Position numbers and translations under genes: made by a program
Notes under the pieces: model-generated
What the model was told of the DNA's origin: nothing
The model's database searches: none
The model's input: only the letters and a program-made list of their open reading frames with translations
Shown: positions 17,141 through 27,351 of the stretch, piece after piece
How the letters are laid out: every line of letters begins with the position of its first letter
Position numbering within the stretch: position 1 is the stretch's first letter
Assembly: GCA_029053015.1 (NCBI GenBank)
Contig: JAIDHX010000038.1
Span: forward strand, 1-64,000
Source: Lachnospiraceae bacterium
GTDB taxonomy: Bacteria; Bacillota; Clostridia; Lachnospirales; Lachnospiraceae
Direction of reading: 5' to 3'
Length of the DNA: 64,000 nt

Positions 17141-19008
17141 ACCTCTGCCCGTCCCTTCTTTTTCTTCATCTTGTACATTTCTCTGTCAGCCTCTTCCATC
17201 AGCCTGTCAAGCTTAAACTCTTTTGTAATAAGAACAGACCGAAATCCAATACTAACACTCATCTCATATGGTTTTTCATGCTGTCTTGCATACGCGTTTA
17301 AATTCAGATTTAATTTATCTATATAATCAGCAAATTCATCTCCTTTCGCAAGCTCTCCCAAAACAACAAACTCATCTCCCCCATACCGCATAATGAGCTG
17401 TCCTTCCTTTTTCAAGTTTTTCAGATGTCCGGCAACAGACTTAATGTAAAAATCCCCTTCCTCATGTCCATAGCCGTCATTTACTTTTTTCAATTTGTTG
17501 ATGTCTGCAAACAGTATGCCAATCGGTGTGTTATGACTCCTGCATGCTTCAAGAAGCCTGTTCGCATAATGAAAAAAGCCGGCCCTGTTATAAAGCTGCG
17601 TCAAGTTATCCAACATCCATACACGATTCAATACCTTTACAAGTCTCTTCAACTCGCCTTGTTTACGGATATTCTCAAGGGCATTTGACATATTCATAAT
17701 CCAATTCTGAAACTGTACGCTATTAAACGGAAGTTCGCTGCCACACATAACGCAATACCCAAGGCAGTTTCTTCTAAAATGAACCGGCGCAACGATACAC
17801 GCCTTTCCCTTCAGCTTTTCCTTACATATCGCCGGCAGAATTTCCTTACTGGAAAAATAAGAGTATTCTGTAAAGCACCCTTCCTCATACGCAATGGGAA
17901 CATACATCCGCTCTGCATAATCCGTTCTGATTTTATAGTCGTATTCCGTTTTGTCTTTTTCCGTTTCTTCTTCACAAAGACATAAATAAACAAAAGTAAA
18001 ATCAAACTGCACAATATAATTCTTTAAACATTCACAGAAATCCTGTAAATTATCGCAGTCATTTAAACCTGTCCCCATGCTTTTATTGATTTCCGCCATG
18101 TTGACAGATTCTATCTTATGCTTTACGTTTTTCATCTGCACTTCAGAAAGCTTCCGGCTTTCCCGCTCCGGACAGCCGCAGCTTCCCCTGTAACAGCATT
18201 TCACACGAAATTTACGTTTTTGTACCATGCTGCCTTCCGCCAGGCTTTTACATGCCTCATACCCGATTTGCATCTGCGGCTTTTCTATCGTTGTAATAGC
18301 AGGCGCCAAATCAGCAGCATCGGAAATATGGTCATACCCCGTCAGCAGTATATCCTTTCCGATTTGGATATTATGGCTATGTAGTTCCAGATAAACGCCC
18401 AGCGCCATATCGTCATTTGCACATACAATCGCATCCGGCAGCTTCCTTCCGTCCTCTGTCAGCTGCTCTACAAGTCTTTTGCCGCTGTCCATCCAGTAAT
18501 TCCCATAATAAATATTATTTTCGTCCAGCAGCAATCCATGTTCATTCGCAGCTTCCATAGCGCCCTTTAATCTTTCTTCGCTTTCCGGATTCTGCCTTGG
18601 TCCGGAAAGATAGCAAATATTTTTGACGCCATGTACTTCTATCAAGTGTGTTACCATTTCCCGCATGGCTTCCCTGTTGTCAACATAAAACACAGACATT
18701 CCGGAAACAGTATTATCAATACTGATTGCAGGCGTTTTTGCAGCTCTGATTTTCTCCGTAATCTCGTCTGCAACCTTCTCGTTCTGAATGGTATCCCTTA
18801 CAAAAATAATGCCGTCATACTGCGTTAAATCCGGCAGGTTAAAAATCTGATATTCTCCCATTCCGTACTCCGACTGCCTATAAATATCCCCATTACAGGT
18901 AAATACATAAATACTGATATTTTGCTCATCGGCATACTTCATAATTCCTCTCAGGAGACGCTTTTGCATTTCATATGCAATGCCGCCAACCAGTACCGCA
19001 ATTTTCAT
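17137..19008 (-). CDS. LacI-type sugar-binding domain fused to GGDEF diguanylate cyclase
   Basis: 623 residues from ATG 19008, with GGGGGT upstream. Residues 1-285 are a periplasmic-binding/LacI-type sugar domain without the usual helix-turn-helix and without signal peptide, so it is cytoplasmic ([13 protein letters not shown] start; [33 protein letters not shown]). A Cys-containing linker ([11 protein letters not shown]) and a middle domain follow, then GGDEF at about 460-620 with an intact RYGGDEF active site near 540. No RxxD inhibitory site is seen at the usual place. It should make c-di-GMP under control of a bound sugar, since the DNA-binding part of LacI proteins is replaced by linkage to an enzyme. 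Lying between the rhamnosidase and the chemotaxis receptor it plausibly senses rhamnose or a rhamnoside. Confidence 0.88.
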   Translation of the reverse strand: MKIAVLVGGIAYEMQKRLLRGIMKYADEQNISIYVFTCNGDIYRQSEYGMGEYQIFNLPDLTQYDGIIFVRDTIQNEKVADEITEKIRAAKTPAISIDNTVSGMSVFYVDNREAMREMVTHLIEVHGVKNICYLSGPRQNPESEERLKGAMEAANEHGLLLDENNIYYGNYWMDSGKRLVEQLTEDGRKLPDAIVCANDDMALGVYLELHSHNIQIGKDILLTGYDHISDAADLAPAITTIEKPQMQIGYEACKSLAEGSMVQKRKFRVKCCYRGSCGCPERESRKLSEVQMKNVKHKIESVNMAEINKSMGTGLNDCDNLQDFCECLKNYIVQFDFTFVYLCLCEEETEKDKTEYDYKIRTDYAERMYVPIAYEEGCFTEYSYFSSKEILPAICKEKLKGKACIVAPVHFRRNCLGYCVMCGSELPFNSVQFQNWIMNMSNALENIRKQGELKRLVKVLNRVWMLDNLTQLYNRAGFFHYANRLLEACRSHNTPIGILFADINKLKKVNDGYGHEEGDFYIKSVAGHLKNLKKEGQLIMRYGGDEFVVLGELAKGDEFADYIDKLNLNLNAYARQHEKPYEMSVSIGFRSVLITKEFKLDRLMEEADREMYKMKKKKGRAEV

Positions 19009-19010
19009 AA

Positions 19011-21566
19011 TTATACCCCCGCATATAGCGCGCATACAAAATCGTATATTCCATGTGTCAACAGATGGCTTTCACCATTCGGCAATATTACCTTTGCTTT
19101 TGCATTAAAGGGAATTTCAAAATGATACCGAACCCCCTCTTTCACATCATAATGCCACTCACTCACATAGGTTCCGCACACAGATTCCCATGTCCCCTTT
19201 ACGAAAGAAAACCTTGCATCCGGCATCGGTCTGATTTGCATGCTGATATCCTGCGACATATCAGGACAAAATCCGCACATATAACGGTACATCCAATCCG
19301 CAATGCTTCCGTAGGCATAGTGGTTGAGGCTGTTCATTCCCGTTCCGCTAATCATGCCTGTTTCATCCAAAGAATTCCATCTCTCCCAGACTGTAGTAGC
19401 GCCCAGCTTGACCTCATGAAGCCAGCCGGGATACTCTTCATTCAAAAGTAAATCGTACGCCATTCCGTTGAGTCCGTTTTCCGATAATGCCGGACACAGC
19501 ACCGGTGTTCCGACAAATCCGGTATTGAGATGCCCGCTATTTTCCCGAATCAGCTGCGCCAAAGTGTCCTTCAGCTTTTCTCTCGCATTTTCCGGATACA
19601 ATCCTATGTAAAGCAGAAAAGCGCACGCTGTCTGCGTTGCATCTATGCGCAGCTCGCCATCTTCCGCAAAATAATATTTGATAAAAGCTGTTTTGATGCT
19701 GCCGGCAAGTTCCCTGTATTCTGCTTCTTCTTCAAGCTCCAGAACTTTGGCAGCCTTTGCCAGCGTCAATACCGACTGATAGTAGCAGGCAGAAGCCAAA
19801 AATCCACAATCCGTTTTTCCAATCGGGTTTCTGATGTCTCCATTGTCCAACGCCAGCCAGTCGCCCAACTGCCTGTCGTTCTGCCATAAATCCGGCGTTT
19901 CGTTTTCCTTCGCCCTTCCGCGGACATATGCAACCCACTCCTTCATCATCGGATACTGCTCCCGCAGCAAGGCAGCATCGCCATAATACTGGTACAATGT
20001 CCACGGCAGCATGGTAGCTGCATCTCCCCAGATACAGACTCCGCCATCCAGATAAAACGGGTTTGTGTTATCCCTGACCGGAACCTTAGGCCTGGGTGCA
20101 AAGAAAGGAACCGCGCCCTTCATCAGCCTCTGCTCCAGATACAGGCTTCTCGTGTAGTGTCTGAAAAATGCGGCGCTGTCCATATGAAAGCATGCCGTGC
20201 GGGCAAAAATATTAGCGTCGCCCGTCCAACCCATACGCTCATCTCTTTGCGGACAGTCTGTAGGAATATCCAGAAAATTACACTTCTGGGAGCGCAGCGT
20301 ATTTTCAAACAGCTTGTTGACGTTTGCATCGGAAGTTTCTATTCTGCCCGTTTCCGCGATATCCGACATGATACGGTATGCCCGAAAAGTAAGTTCTTCT
20401 TCTCTTTCCAGTCCTTCCACCTTAACATAGCGGAAGCCATAATAGGTAAAATGAGGGCGCACTGTTTTCTCACTTCCGTCTGAAGTATAGACAAATTCTG
20501 CTTTTGCTGTCCGCAGGTTTTCCCGATAAAAGCCCTGCTCCTGTAGTACTTCTCCGTACTGAAACCGAATTTGCTGCCCTTTTTTCAGTTTTCCCGAAAA
20601 CTCTGTCCAGCCGGTAATGCTTTCTCCAAAATCAAGCAGTAAATAGCCGTCCTTATGCCATATTTTTGATATAGGATCAAACTCCCGTACCTTGCGGATG
20701 GGAGGATTGGATCTCGCTGTCAGAAGAGACTTATCATCCTGCAATACCTCCACCGTTAAAGGCATCGTCTCCGCCGTATCATCCTGCCACTCTCCATCAT
20801 AAATACCATTCTCCGCAATATGACTCTCACACGCCTTCCAGCTCTCATCCGTGTAAAGGTGCTCCATTTCACCGGATTCATATTGCATATATATTTCCGC
20901 AATACACTTCTTTCTGTCCCCATATAAATTCTTATATACGTCGTCAAAACCAAAGCGCCCCTTATACCAGCCTTCTCCCAACAGTATTTCTACGCGGTTT
21001 TCACCTGCTTTCAAAAATTCCGTAATGTCAAAGGTCTGATATTCCAGCAACAGGTCATAAGAATGATAACCGGGAAGCAGATACTCGTCCCCCACCTTTT
21101 TTCCGTTTATGCTCACTTCATAGAGCCCTGCCCCAAAGGCATAAAGTCTGACACATTGGGGTCTGTCCGTTACAGAAAAATCCCGATACAGAATCGGCAT
21201 TTGGGTATTCTCTCCTGCTGCCGCAATCCATTTGGCCTCCCATTTTTCTGAAATTTTTGCCGTCTCAAACCATGCTGTTCCGCTCTCTGCTTTTTCTCCG
21301 ACTTCTGTCTGTATAAACACCTTCCAGAAATAACGCTTTCTCGGTTTTAGCTGTAAATCCACCGTCAATTGACACTGTCTGAATCCGCACATAACGCCAC
21401 TGTCATATATCAGTCGGTACATATCCTCATCTTCTGCAACAAGCAGTCTCACCTCATCAGAAAAGCTTTCCCTGGTTTCCTCTACCCGCCATGAAAACGT
21501 CAGATAAGGGAAATCATAGCCAAGCGGATTTTCCAGATGATTGACTTTTAAATGCTCTATTTTCAT
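19011..21566 (-). CDS. GH78 alpha-L-rhamnosidase
   Basis: 851 residues, the usual length for bacterial GH78. The N-terminal beta-domains (1-330) precede the (alpha/alpha)6 barrel. The hallmark segment DCPQRDERMGWTGDANIF is near 430-450, and the family acidic residues lie in it. No signal peptide, so it acts in the cytoplasm on imported rhamnosides. GGGGAGA is 9 bases upstream of the ATG. The stop codon TAA is part of the ribosome site region of the next gene. It releases L-rhamnose, for which the catabolic genes lie 10 kb away at 30-35 kb. Confidence 0.92.
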   Translation of the reverse strand: MKIEHLKVNHLENPLGYDFPYLTFSWRVEETRESFSDEVRLLVAEDEDMYRLIYDSGVMCGFRQCQLTVDLQLKPRKRYFWKVFIQTEVGEKAESGTAWFETAKISEKWEAKWIAAAGENTQMPILYRDFSVTDRPQCVRLYAFGAGLYEVSINGKKVGDEYLLPGYHSYDLLLEYQTFDITEFLKAGENRVEILLGEGWYKGRFGFDDVYKNLYGDRKKCIAEIYMQYESGEMEHLYTDESWKACESHIAENGIYDGEWQDDTAETMPLTVEVLQDDKSLLTARSNPPIRKVREFDPISKIWHKDGYLLLDFGESITGWTEFSGKLKKGQQIRFQYGEVLQEQGFYRENLRTAKAEFVYTSDGSEKTVRPHFTYYGFRYVKVEGLEREEELTFRAYRIMSDIAETGRIETSDANVNKLFENTLRSQKCNFLDIPTDCPQRDERMGWTGDANIFARTACFHMDSAAFFRHYTRSLYLEQRLMKGAVPFFAPRPKVPVRDNTNPFYLDGGVCIWGDAATMLPWTLYQYYGDAALLREQYPMMKEWVAYVRGRAKENETPDLWQNDRQLGDWLALDNGDIRNPIGKTDCGFLASACYYQSVLTLAKAAKVLELEEEAEYRELAGSIKTAFIKYYFAEDGELRIDATQTACAFLLYIGLYPENAREKLKDTLAQLIRENSGHLNTGFVGTPVLCPALSENGLNGMAYDLLLNEEYPGWLHEVKLGATTVWERWNSLDETGMISGTGMNSLNHYAYGSIADWMYRYMCGFCPDMSQDISMQIRPMPDARFSFVKGTWESVCGTYVSEWHYDVKEGVRYHFEIPFNAKAKVILPNGESHLLTHGIYDFVCALYAGV

Positions 21567-21587
21567 GTTGAAATCTCCCCATATTTC

Positions 21588-23270
21588 TCAATAAGCAAGT
21601 TCCGGTCTTCCGCAAAAGGGGTCTACGGGATTCTTTCCCTTAAAACTGCTTTCTCCGGTTATCTTCCCGATAACTGCCCTCAGGACAAATTCATTGTTGG
21701 AATAGCAGTTGATATAGGTCTTTATCATCGGCACATCCAGCAAGTGATAGGGATTTGCCACGCTGATAAACAGAACCGGAACCTCCCCCACAAACCATGG
21801 TACATTATTGCCCTGTCCCCAGAAGGTGTACCAGTTTAACCGGCTTGTCGTCTTATTACTTGCATTTTCCACATTGCCGATGTAAATAACCAAATCGTAC
21901 TTTTCTTTAAATGTCTTTACATTATCAACGCCTTTTTCAAAATTCTCTTTTTCATACACTGTAACCTGAAATTGCCTCTTTTCCAATTCTTCCTTCACCT
22001 GAGACAACACACGCTCATTAGACGGAAAATCTCCCAGAATCTCAAGTAAAACCCTTTTATACTTTGAGGCGCTCACAGGAAGCAGCTTTTGCGTGTCCTT
22101 TACCAGTGTAATTGATTCATCCGCCAATTCCTCTGCCCACTCCACATGCTGCTTGTTTCGCAGTATACTGAGGCTTTCCGCATCAGGAACCAATGTGCCT
22201 GCCGCACTCTTTTCCGGAAGCTTAAGCGCCGCCTTCAAGGCAAGTATTCTTCTGTTTGCCTCCGTCAGACGTTTTTCAGAAAGCAGTCCGTTTCTGTATC
22301 CCGCCATCATAAACTCATAATCCTCTGCCAAATCCTTATTAAATAAAAACATATCGCAGCCACTTTCAATGGCAAGCGGAACTGCCTTCTCTCTTTCCAT
22401 AGCAGATGTAAAGCCCACCATCGGTGTTGCATCACTAATGACCAATCCATTAAATCCGAGTTTTTCCCGCAACAGCTTATGGAGCAGCTCCTTTGATAAG
22501 GAAGCCGGAATCACCTGCCCCCTGCTCTGCGGATTATAATATTCCTGATAGGCAGGCAGCGCGATATGTCCCGCCATAACCGTCAGTGCGCCCTCTGCAA
22601 TCAGTTCCTTGTACACTCTTCCATAGGTCTCATCCCACTCTTCCATTGAAAGGCTGTTCACGGAAGTAAGAAGATGCTGATCCCTCTCGTCCACGCCGTC
22701 TCCCGGGAAATGCTTCAGCGATACCGCAACCTGACACTCCGTTGCCGCGCGCATATACTCTCTGGCAAACGCAAGGACTGTATCCGGGTTATCCCCGTAG
22801 GTTCTTACATTTGTGATGGGATTGTGATAATTTCTATCAATGTCCACCACGGGAGCAAACGCCCAGTTAATCCCAATTGCAGCAGCTTCCGTACAGGCAA
22901 TTTTTCCAAGCCTGTAGGCATACTTTACATCTCCCGCAGCCGCACATGCCATCTGCTTTCCATAAGGAGTGCCGTCCGTAGCTGCCCCGTCTCCTCCCGC
23001 TTCAAGATTGGAAGGAATCAACAGCGGAATACGGGAATGTGCCTGCGCATAGGCAAAAGTCTTTCTCATTTCTTCCCCTGCGCCGTCGCGGAAAAACAAT
23101 CCTCCTATATGAAAATTTATCAATTCATCCAAATACTCAGGGTCAGTTGAATATCCGATCGGGCAAAACAACTGTCCGATTTTTTCCTCCAGCCTCATTT
23201 GACTCAGGGTTTTTTCTACCCATGCAATATGCGCGTCATCTAAATAAAAAGGTGCTTTCTTTAAGTCCAT
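21588..23270 (-). CDS. GH3 glycosidase, NagZ-like
   Basis: 560 residues, shorter than classical GH3 beta-glucosidases and built like the NagZ-type branch with an added C-terminal domain. KHFPGDG is near 186, followed by the Asp-x-His pair (DQH) that serves as acid/base in this branch. The nucleophile is probably the Asp of VISDA near 276. Cytoplasmic. It could be a beta-N-acetylglucosaminidase, a beta-glucosidase or a glycoside phosphorylase; GH3 members with an Asp-His dyad include phosphorylases, which would fit the beta-phosphoglucomutase gene immediately upstream. Specificity cannot be read from sequence alone. Confidence 0.82.
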   Translation of the reverse strand: MDLKKAPFYLDDAHIAWVEKTLSQMRLEEKIGQLFCPIGYSTDPEYLDELINFHIGGLFFRDGAGEEMRKTFAYAQAHSRIPLLIPSNLEAGGDGAATDGTPYGKQMACAAAGDVKYAYRLGKIACTEAAAIGINWAFAPVVDIDRNYHNPITNVRTYGDNPDTVLAFAREYMRAATECQVAVSLKHFPGDGVDERDQHLLTSVNSLSMEEWDETYGRVYKELIAEGALTVMAGHIALPAYQEYYNPQSRGQVIPASLSKELLHKLLREKLGFNGLVISDATPMVGFTSAMEREKAVPLAIESGCDMFLFNKDLAEDYEFMMAGYRNGLLSEKRLTEANRRILALKAALKLPEKSAAGTLVPDAESLSILRNKQHVEWAEELADESITLVKDTQKLLPVSASKYKRVLLEILGDFPSNERVLSQVKEELEKRQFQVTVYEKENFEKGVDNVKTFKEKYDLVIYIGNVENASNKTTSRLNWYTFWGQGNNVPWFVGEVPVLFISVANPYHLLDVPMIKTYINCYSNNEFVLRAVIGKITGESSFKGKNPVDPFCGRPELAY

Positions 23271-23308
23271 AATTTTCCTCTCATTCTGCCTCCCAATTGC
23301 GGCTTATT

Positions 23309-23342
23309 AAAAATCAGCCAAAGGATTTTCTCCCCGGCTGAT
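23309..23342 (-). terminator. intercistronic terminator between pgmB and the glycosidases
   Basis: On the minus strand ATCAGCC (23342-23336), a 16-base loop, GGCTGAT (23319-23313), then TTTT. It lies inside an otherwise co-linear gene series. Partial read-through would make glycosidase/cyclase/receptor genes less expressed than the transporter. Confidence 0.6.
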
Positions 23343-23345
23343 ATT

Positions 23346-23981
23346 TCAAACAATTTTAAGCAAATCGCCAAAGGAACTAATTGCATAGGTAACATCTTTA
23401 CTGGCTGCTGCCTCTCCTATGCCCGCGCTGTCAAAGCCCCCGTTTTTGGCTGCTTCGATTCCTGCCTTCGCATCCTCTACCACCAGACATTTATCCGGCT
23501 CTATATGTAAAAACTCTGCTGCCTTCAGAAATACTTCCGGATTCGGTTTTGACTTTGCAATATTGGTCCCATCACTGACTGCTTCAAAGTAATCTTTAAG
23601 CCCTAAACGCCCCAGTATTAATTTTGCGTTTCTGCTGGAAGAGCCGATTGCCAGTTTTAATCCCTTCCCTCTAAGCTGCTCCAGCGTTTCCCATACCTCA
23701 CCGGACAAATCTGCAGCCGTCATTTCACCAAGCAAATTTACATACCGTTCATTTTTTTCTGCCGCCAGTTTTTCTTTCTCCGCGTCAGAAAAGGTTCTGC
23801 TGCTTCCTTCCAGAATTATTTCCAGACTTTCCATACGGCTGACTCCGCGCAGCCGGTTGTTTATCTCTTCGTCAAAATGAATGTTTAAATCATCCGCCAT
23901 TTGCTTCCATGCCAGATAATGATATTTATCTGTATGGCAAATCACACCGTCCAAATCAAAAATAACTGCCTGATATTTCAT
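23346..23981 (-). CDS. pgmB: beta-phosphoglucomutase
   Basis: 211 residues from ATG 23981 (GGAGG 7 bases upstream). HAD-superfamily phosphatase fold with the nucleophile motif FDLDGVI at the N terminus, the cap region (40-90), SSSRN as motif II and the late VVEDAKAGIEAA acidic motif. Sequence features RGVSRMESL and KPNPEVF fit beta-phosphoglucomutase, which converts beta-glucose 1-phosphate to glucose 6-phosphate. That substrate is normally made by inverting phosphorylases, so a phosphorylase activity in the neighbouring GH3 protein is worth considering. Confidence 0.85.
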   Translation of the reverse strand: MKYQAVIFDLDGVICHTDKYHYLAWKQMADDLNIHFDEEINNRLRGVSRMESLEIILEGSSRTFSDAEKEKLAAEKNERYVNLLGEMTAADLSGEVWETLEQLRGKGLKLAIGSSSRNAKLILGRLGLKDYFEAVSDGTNIAKSKPNPEVFLKAAEFLHIEPDKCLVVEDAKAGIEAAKNGGFDSAGIGEAAASKDVTYAISSFGDLLKIV

Positions 23982-23999
23982 TTCAGCCTCCGATACCAC

Positions 24000-24995
24000 C
24001 TATTTGGTTTTCTTTTTCAAATGCTTCTTCAGCATAACCAGTTCGATTACTTTATTTTCATTATTCAAATAAATCAGAAAGACTACCAGTATCAGCGCCG
24101 TTACAATCTGCTGAATGGAAGAATCTACATTCAGCCTTGCATACATCAGGGAAATAAACGCCGTGGTAACTGCCCCCAGCAGATAACCAATTTTTTCATT
24201 GCAGAATCTTCCGATAAACCCGCCTATAAACATAGGCAGAAATGCGGTAAACATAACGCCAATCGAACCAAAATTCAGCGCCATCTGGATGGTACCGGTA
24301 TTGGTTGCACTGATGAAACCAACTACACCCATAAGTGCACCTGCAATGACATAACAGCCGACCGCATTGGGGATTTCTTTGATTCCCATATTGACAGACA
24401 CCTTCTGCCCCGACAGAAGTGCCTTGTAATCATAACCAAACTGCGTATAGTCGAAGACAAAGATAAAGAAGAATAACCCGCCCAAAATGACAAGTGCATA
24501 GTGAAGAACACTGGGAAAGCTTGTCAATTCTTTATTTGCCACGAACGATACACCATAACCGTTTGTAACCGCAAACGCCAGTCCTTCATAAAAAAGCGCT
24601 ACACCAAGCGATACAATAATCGGCGGAAGCTTTACAATGACATAAATGCCTCCCGATAAGAGCCCCAGCACAGCTCCGGCCACAATAGATATCACCAGCA
24701 TAGCTGCACTCGGCAATCCTTTTGATGTACATATGGAGGCGCTGATTACGGAGGAAAGCAGCGCAATGGAACCGATGGAAAAATCAAATCTTCCACTGTT
24801 CAGGTTCAAGGACAGCGCAAAGGTCGTCAGCATAACGGAAGCTGTTGCCCTGAAAAACAGAATCCAGTTTCCTTTTGTCTCAAATAATTTTACGCCATTT
24901 GCACTGCAAAGCAAAAACACAAGCAAAAGCGTTCCTGCCGGAATGACGGCAATTTTTACGATTCTTTTAAAAATATCCATACCCTTTGTCTTCAT
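24000..24995 (-). CDS. sugar ABC transporter permease
   Basis: 331 residues from ATG 24995; an earlier ATG at 25016 is possible, but AGAGGA precedes the later one. About 8-10 hydrophobic spans, with a loop NLNSGRFDFSIGSIALLSS typical of ribose-type (RbsC/BPD_transp_2) permeases. It probably pairs with the permease at 26380-27339 as a heterodimer. Second of the two permeases of the operon. Confidence 0.88.
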   Translation of the reverse strand: MKTKGMDIFKRIVKIAVIPAGTLLLVFLLCSANGVKLFETKGNWILFFRATASVMLTTFALSLNLNSGRFDFSIGSIALLSSVISASICTSKGLPSAAMLVISIVAGAVLGLLSGGIYVIVKLPPIIVSLGVALFYEGLAFAVTNGYGVSFVANKELTSFPSVLHYALVILGGLFFFIFVFDYTQFGYDYKALLSGQKVSVNMGIKEIPNAVGCYVIAGALMGVVGFISATNTGTIQMALNFGSIGVMFTAFLPMFIGGFIGRFCNEKIGYLLGAVTTAFISLMYARLNVDSSIQQIVTALILVVFLIYLNNENKVIELVMLKKHLKKKTK

Positions 24996-25103
24996 ATTTC
25001 CAAGTCCTCTTTGCATGTTTTCTGTGCCTTTGCTTCTTTATCCGGCTGCCGGCGCTTTTTCATGTTTGCACCGGCAGCCCGATTATGCAGGCAAATCCAT
25101 TTT

Positions 25104-26321
25104 TTACTTCATCTTCTGAATTTCTTCAAAGCTGTACTGGCTGACAAATTTTTCAAATGCCGCATAATCTGCCGTCAGCAAGGTATCCAGTAATTCTTTT
25201 GTATATGCGGGAGAATCCACACTGCTGTCTACTGCATAATAGTTGTTAAATTCCTCCGCGCTTGTAGCTATCCAGTAACCCTGGCTTAATGCAAGTGCAT
25301 TTCCTTCCGATGTGCGTATCGGTGAACCAAGTGCTGCCCTGTAGGAAGCGATAAAGATAGGTCCTATGCTCGCAGAAAACTTTCCAGCAAGATAATCCAG
25401 CATACCAGCCTCCATTGCCTCGCCGTAACTACTTGCATAAGCATCCACGCTGGCAATCAGGACATCTGTTCCGGCAGCGGCTGTTCCAAAGAAATCGGAA
25501 CCGTTTCCTACTGCAAGAATCACTTCCAGTCCCGGTGTCTGCGCCATCTGTGCGCATTTTCCAAACCATGCATCGTCCATATCATATCCGCCTACATAGC
25601 CGGAAATATTGATATTTCCGATTTCTCCCGTCGTTACTTCGCCGTCTGCAAAAATCTGTCCGATAATGGACATTTTATCCGTTGCTCCCTTGTAATTTGC
25701 GCCTTCTCCGCCGGCTTCAACCATCGCCGTCAGCATACCGGCTGCACGGTAAATATGCATTTCCGTATAATATGGAATAGCGCCGCCAAAAATTGCGAAA
25801 TTTGTCTTTCCCTGATCGAGATAATACTTTGCCATGTTATAACCGGTTTCAAATTCAACATCAAGGGAAGGTCCTATAGCGCCTACATAATGCTCGTAAG
25901 TCTTGTAGGTCTCATACTCTTCCTCTGTCAGCGTGCCGGTTGCAACGGCATAATATACGCCTGCATCCTCGCACTGTTGAATCTGTGCAGCACGGTCAAA
26001 GGACGAAAACGATATAATCACCTGACAGTTATTGGTGATAAAGGTATCGATTGCAGAGGTTTCTCCTGCTGCATCCGTAAGCTCGTCAGAGTATATCAGT
26101 TCCACATTATACTGCCCCTGAATATATTCCGTGTAATAGGTGCGGAAAGCAAGCGCCTCTGCGCTCGTTGCATCCGAAACCAGAATACCCATTTTTATGG
26201 TTTTACTCATATCCAGCCCGGTATTTCCGCCTCCCGTTCCTCCTTTGTTTTCATCACCGCAACCCGTCAGTAGAGATACCGATAGAACTGCTGCCAACAA
26301 TAACGCTAAAAACTTTTTCAT
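25104..26321 (-). CDS. DUF3798-type substrate-binding lipoprotein
   Basis: 405 residues from ATG 26321 (GGAGG 8 bases upstream). A lipoprotein signal peptide ends in LLTGCGDE, so Cys is the lipid anchor. The mature protein is a periplasmic-binding fold of the DUF3798 type (MGILVSDATSAEALAF; QVIISFSSFDRAAQIQQC; GGYDMDDAWFGKCAQMA). It should capture the sugar ligand outside the membrane and hand it to the two permeases. DUF3798 proteins accompany ribose-type ABC transporters in Firmicutes; the ligand is not established. Context suggests a rhamnose-containing glycoside. Confidence 0.85.
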   Translation of the reverse strand: MKKFLALLLAAVLSVSLLTGCGDENKGGTGGGNTGLDMSKTIKMGILVSDATSAEALAFRTYYTEYIQGQYNVELIYSDELTDAAGETSAIDTFITNNCQVIISFSSFDRAAQIQQCEDAGVYYAVATGTLTEEEYETYKTYEHYVGAIGPSLDVEFETGYNMAKYYLDQGKTNFAIFGGAIPYYTEMHIYRAAGMLTAMVEAGGEGANYKGATDKMSIIGQIFADGEVTTGEIGNINISGYVGGYDMDDAWFGKCAQMAQTPGLEVILAVGNGSDFFGTAAAGTDVLIASVDAYASSYGEAMEAGMLDYLAGKFSASIGPIFIASYRAALGSPIRTSEGNALALSQGYWIATSAEEFNNYYAVDSSVDSPAYTKELLDTLLTADYAAFEKFVSQYSFEEIQKMK

Positions 26322-26379
26322 TGTAATGCCTCCTTTTTTATTTTTATGTATTAAGTGTACACACTGAATACCAAACTCA

Positions 26380-27339
26380 TCATCTGGGGAGCATTTTCCC
26401 CCTCTGGTCACTGGTTGCCAAAAATACCACCAGAATAAAGATTGCCGCTTTTACCATCTGCCCGATTCCGGAATTTAAGTTGAACATCACCATAATCTGA
26501 CTAAGAATCGTCATGGAAAAAGCACCTATGACTGCGGCATAAATTTTACTCCTTGCACCTCCCGATACCGGCATCCCGCCAAATACAATGGCGATAATTA
26601 CATTCATTCCCACACTGGAAGCAGTGTTTCGGGTAAGCGTCGGCGCATAGACGATGGAAAGAAATGCCCCAAGTCCTACCCCGATGCCCGACATTGCAAA
26701 GGCTATCACCGCCATTTTCTTTTCTGAAATACCGCTCAGCTTTGCGCAAATCGGATTGCCTCCCTGAAATTTCTGCATCCTGCCAATCTTTGTAAAGCTG
26801 AAAATGAAAATACACAGCAACAGATAAATGACTAACACGATTATTTTAAATGTTGTGGTGTTAAGCGCCTTGACTGCTGCCGCCGGAACTGCAATTTCAG
26901 AACCGGTTCCATTGATTTTAATCAGCACCAGCACCAAGGCATTCAACACGCTCAGCATAGCAATTGTTGTGACAAACACCGGCAGATTAAACACCGAGGC
27001 AAGCACGGAATTAAACAAGCCAACCAATACCGCCACTCCCACACAGACAAAGAGCATTGCTGCCAGACTCCCTGTCTTGTTATATATCATGCCGCCGATC
27101 AGGGCGCTTACTGCGACAGAGGCGCCAAGGCTGATATCAAAGGAGCCTAAGGTGTAGATAAAAATTGCTCCTGTTGCAACCACTGCAACTACGACGGATT
27201 GATTAAAAATGCTTTTCAAGCCATAAGAAATATTGATATCCCGCATTTTTCCAAGTATCAGAAAAGCGGCAAACAGCACAAGCAGTCCAAAAAGAGGAGT
27301 CAGTGTTGTGATATACTTTTTCACATTGTTCTTTTTCAT
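26380..27339 (-). CDS. sugar ABC transporter permease
   Basis: 319 residues with about 9 hydrophobic spans and the ribose-type permease loop (TLGSFDISLGASVAVSALI). AGGAGG precedes the ATG by 8 bases. It lies between the ATPase (12 bases) and the lipoprotein gene (58 bases). First of the two permeases; it probably forms the translocation pore with the 24000-24995 protein. Confidence 0.88.
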   Translation of the reverse strand: MKKNNVKKYITTLTPLFGLLVLFAAFLILGKMRDINISYGLKSIFNQSVVVAVVATGAIFIYTLGSFDISLGASVAVSALIGGMIYNKTGSLAAMLFVCVGVAVLVGLFNSVLASVFNLPVFVTTIAMLSVLNALVLVLIKINGTGSEIAVPAAAVKALNTTTFKIIVLVIYLLLCIFIFSFTKIGRMQKFQGGNPICAKLSGISEKKMAVIAFAMSGIGVGLGAFLSIVYAPTLTRNTASSVGMNVIIAIVFGGMPVSGGARSKIYAAVIGAFSMTILSQIMVMFNLNSGIGQMVKAAIFILVVFLATSDQRGKMLPR

Positions 27340-27351
27340 TCTACATTCCTC

